NCBI GenBank assembly: GCA_034696485.1
Contig: JAQIWT010000257.1
Coordinates: 1-25,888, forward strand
DNA length: 25,888 nucleotides
Direction of reading: 5' to 3'
From: Isohypsibius dastychi
Taxonomy: Eukaryota > Tardigrada > Eutardigrada > Parachela > Isohypsibiidae
The notes below the pieces were generated by a model. It searched no databases. It had not been told where the DNA came from and saw nothing but the letters and a program-made list of their open reading frames with translations. Shown one piece after another: positions 24,421-25,888 of the stretch. Each line of letters starts with the position of its first letter. Within the stretch, counting starts at the first letter, position 1. A program made the translations under genes and the position numbers.

Positions 24421-25888
24421 GTGTGAGAGGAGCTGAGAAGGGAAACGATTTGAATAATTGATTGATGTGCATTTCAGATGACGTACATAGTTCACGAGCA
24501 TCGGAGGAAGTTCGAATCAAGGAAATCATGTTGTTACAGCGGGTATGCACGTACACAGGTAACATGTCAGAGTCAAGGAGCTTCGATTTGTCAGTGAACA
24601 GATGGAAATAGCTCAATGAAAAGTACATAATAATTGTATGCAAGAAACCACCTGCTGCTGCTACTGTCATCCCAAAATTACGACATGCAAGATTGCTCAA
24701 GGTCAGAACTTGGAATTCAGAACAGCGGAGACTATGCCATTTTAAAAGACTGAGAAAGTATTTTTGATTGTCAATCTCCAAGTGGCAGGCGGTATCTAAC
24801 AAATTTGACACTAAAAACTACGTCGTATGTTCATCCATATACAGATTCTTGTCTCAGTTTTCTGAGAGCGTTAATGTTTCGTCCACCCCTCCTCCCAATG
24901 GGGGGGGGGGGGGGTCTGTGAAATCTGTATAACTTCCCCAGCCAATTCTCTTTAGGCTGCAAAACCTTTTTCAAAACCTTTTGCTTTGATCTCGGGGTTG
25001 ACAGACCAAGGATTTAAAAGCGCAGGTCAACGGACAGAGGTTGTTAAAGTGACACCACAACCGAAAGTAACTTCAGAACTAGAAGTGACGTCAGAACCGG
25101 AATTGGCCTAATGAAACGTCTTTTTGCATTTTTTAAAAATGTTTCTTGACATCATTCTTGGTTCTTTTATTGAAATGGGAGGAGGGACAGTATGCCCGCC
25201 GAAGGTAGGCATTGAAAAACGCTCCGAGCATTGAAAAACGCTCCTCGGAGCGTTTTTCGAGCAATATTTGATCGATTAATCTGTAACAGTGGCTTGAGTT
25301 ATTGAAATATCAACTTTCTAAATGCAGTTAACTTAGCTGAACGATGTAGCGTGCTAAAAGTTTAGAACTTTTAAAGTCGGCAAAAAAGTTGAACAAGACC
25401 CCGCCGTAGACAGCACTGCCACTTGGTGCTCGTTTTCAGAACATAAATGAAAATGGGACAATCAATATTTTCCCGTGGAATTCTCAAATCTCAACAAGAG
25501 AATGAAGTTTGTCTAACAAAATGAGATTTTCCCGCTCTTGATGAAGAGATATGTTTGGTCTCCGAAAAAACTTGGTGATCAATGATTGGACCGATTTTGA
25601 AAGTGACTTACTTCAAGCAGGTCAACACGGAAGTCGATCCAAATCTTCAAATTCAATCCCCTGTCGACTTTTTTGCTTTATTATGTGTCATGCATGTGAA
25701 GCCAACACAATTATTCTTTCGCCAGCCCTCCAGGTTTCGTTACACACCGAGCGTTTGTTTTCAGGAAAAACATCCAAGTTCTACGTCGACGATATTCTGA
25801 AAGTCTGCAACAACTGTTTATCTGACCATTCAGGGGTGATTCGAGTGGCTGCCTGCGATTGCCTCGGAGCAATTATTCCACTTGTTGC
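24165..25888 (+). CDS. DNAAF5: HEAT-repeat protein, probable DNAAF5/HEATR2, partial at window end
   Basis: DNAAF5 is a cytoplasmic HEAT-repeat factor for preassembly of axonemal dynein arms. Proposed exons: 24165-24420, 24478-24558 and 25765-25888 (continues beyond the window), all junctions phase 1, about 153 codons visible. The start ATG has A at -3. Seen: helical pairs NLSDLITLFYDPCESVQHAA, then VLPHLFDVFEKHM, then EEVRIKEIMLLQRVC, and KFYVDDILKVCNNCLSDHSG followed by VIRVAACDCLGAIIPLV. As recalled, the pattern and spacing (notably EE.R...(28 residues)...DD, then CLxD) fit the DNAAF5 N-terminus without gaps. Other HEAT proteins remain possible; no alignment was run. Confidence 0.66.
24478..24558 (+). 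CDS. DNAAF5: DNAAF5-like exon 2
   Basis: 81-base exon coding DDVHSSRASEEVRIKEIMLL and the residues after it. A donor at 24559 (ACAG|GTAACA) is preferred over 24543 (CGG|GTATGC) because it alone gives the right phase for exon 3 and the family spacing to the VDD motif. Confidence 0.62.
24900..24914. repeat. G15 run
   Basis: Longest mononucleotide G run in the window. Confidence 0.9.
25059..25105. repeat. reverse-oriented 18-bp minisatellite
   Basis: Cores AACCGAAAGTA (25059), AACTAGAAGTG (25077) and AACCGGAATTG (25095) are spaced 18 bases and are the reverse complement of the CACTTCCGGTT family at 773-924. Confidence 0.7.
25210..25265. repeat. direct plus inverted repeat cluster
   Basis: CATTGAAAAACGCTCC occurs twice 19 bases apart (25210 and 25229) and is followed by GGAGCGTTTTTC (25247-25258), which pairs with either copy; the second gives a 12-bp stem with a 2-base loop. 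Confidence 0.88.
25765..25888 (+). CDS. DNAAF5: DNAAF5-like exon 3 (cut by window)
   Basis: Acceptor GTTTGTTTTCAG ends at 25764. It codes a clean HEAT helix pair; the last full codon is valine and the exon runs off the window. Confidence 0.68.

Larger units (their letters stand above)
24559..25764. other. DNAAF5-like intron 2, repeat-rich
   Basis: About 1.2 kb with a G15 run (24900-24914), a reverse-oriented minisatellite (25059-25105) and a direct/inverted repeat cluster (25210-25265). No coding exon was needed in it for the proposed protein. Confidence 0.6.

Overview
The window is nuclear DNA of an animal. It has spliced genes with GT-AG introns, many only about 50-80 bases long, and dispersed repeats and long G/C mononucleotide runs between and inside the genes. 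The gene set points to an organism with motile 9+2 cilia: the central-pair protein HYDIN and what looks like the dynein-arm assembly factor DNAAF5. Compact introns and divergent sequences suggest an invertebrate, possibly a flatworm or a relative, but that placement is weak and no database was searched.

Layout: (1) 1-2349, no supportable gene; a fold-back (MITE-like) element, a perfect 26-bp inverted repeat, a 19-bp minisatellite and G/C runs. (2) 2350-17796, plus strand: most of a giant HYDIN gene in about 12 exons, roughly 4,300 codons, colinear with the middle and C-terminal part of the family and ending at the true C-terminus. It holds a long series of ASH/MSP-type immunoglobulin-like modules and the embedded adenylate-kinase-like domain with an intact P-loop. 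The N-terminal part of HYDIN, perhaps a quarter of the protein, is not seen. Between about 6180 and 6551 the reading frame moves, which needs a frameshift or unusual splicing. (3) 18624-20928, minus strand: a complete four-exon SR-protein kinase (SRPK family), convergent with HYDIN. (4) 22293-23696, plus strand: an intronless, serine-rich, probably disordered protein of 467 residues that I do not recognise, divergent from SRPK. (5) 24165-25888, plus strand: the first three exons of a HEAT-repeat protein, most like DNAAF5 (HEATR2), cut by the window end.

How they fit: HYDIN builds a central-pair projection of motile cilia, and DNAAF5 helps preassemble axonemal dyneins in the cytoplasm, so two motility genes lie within 25 kb. 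SRPK is a splicing regulator with no direct tie. The unknown protein next to DNAAF5 is a candidate for a cilium-related role by neighbourhood only. All homology statements come from recognising family patterns by eye; no alignment or splice prediction was run.
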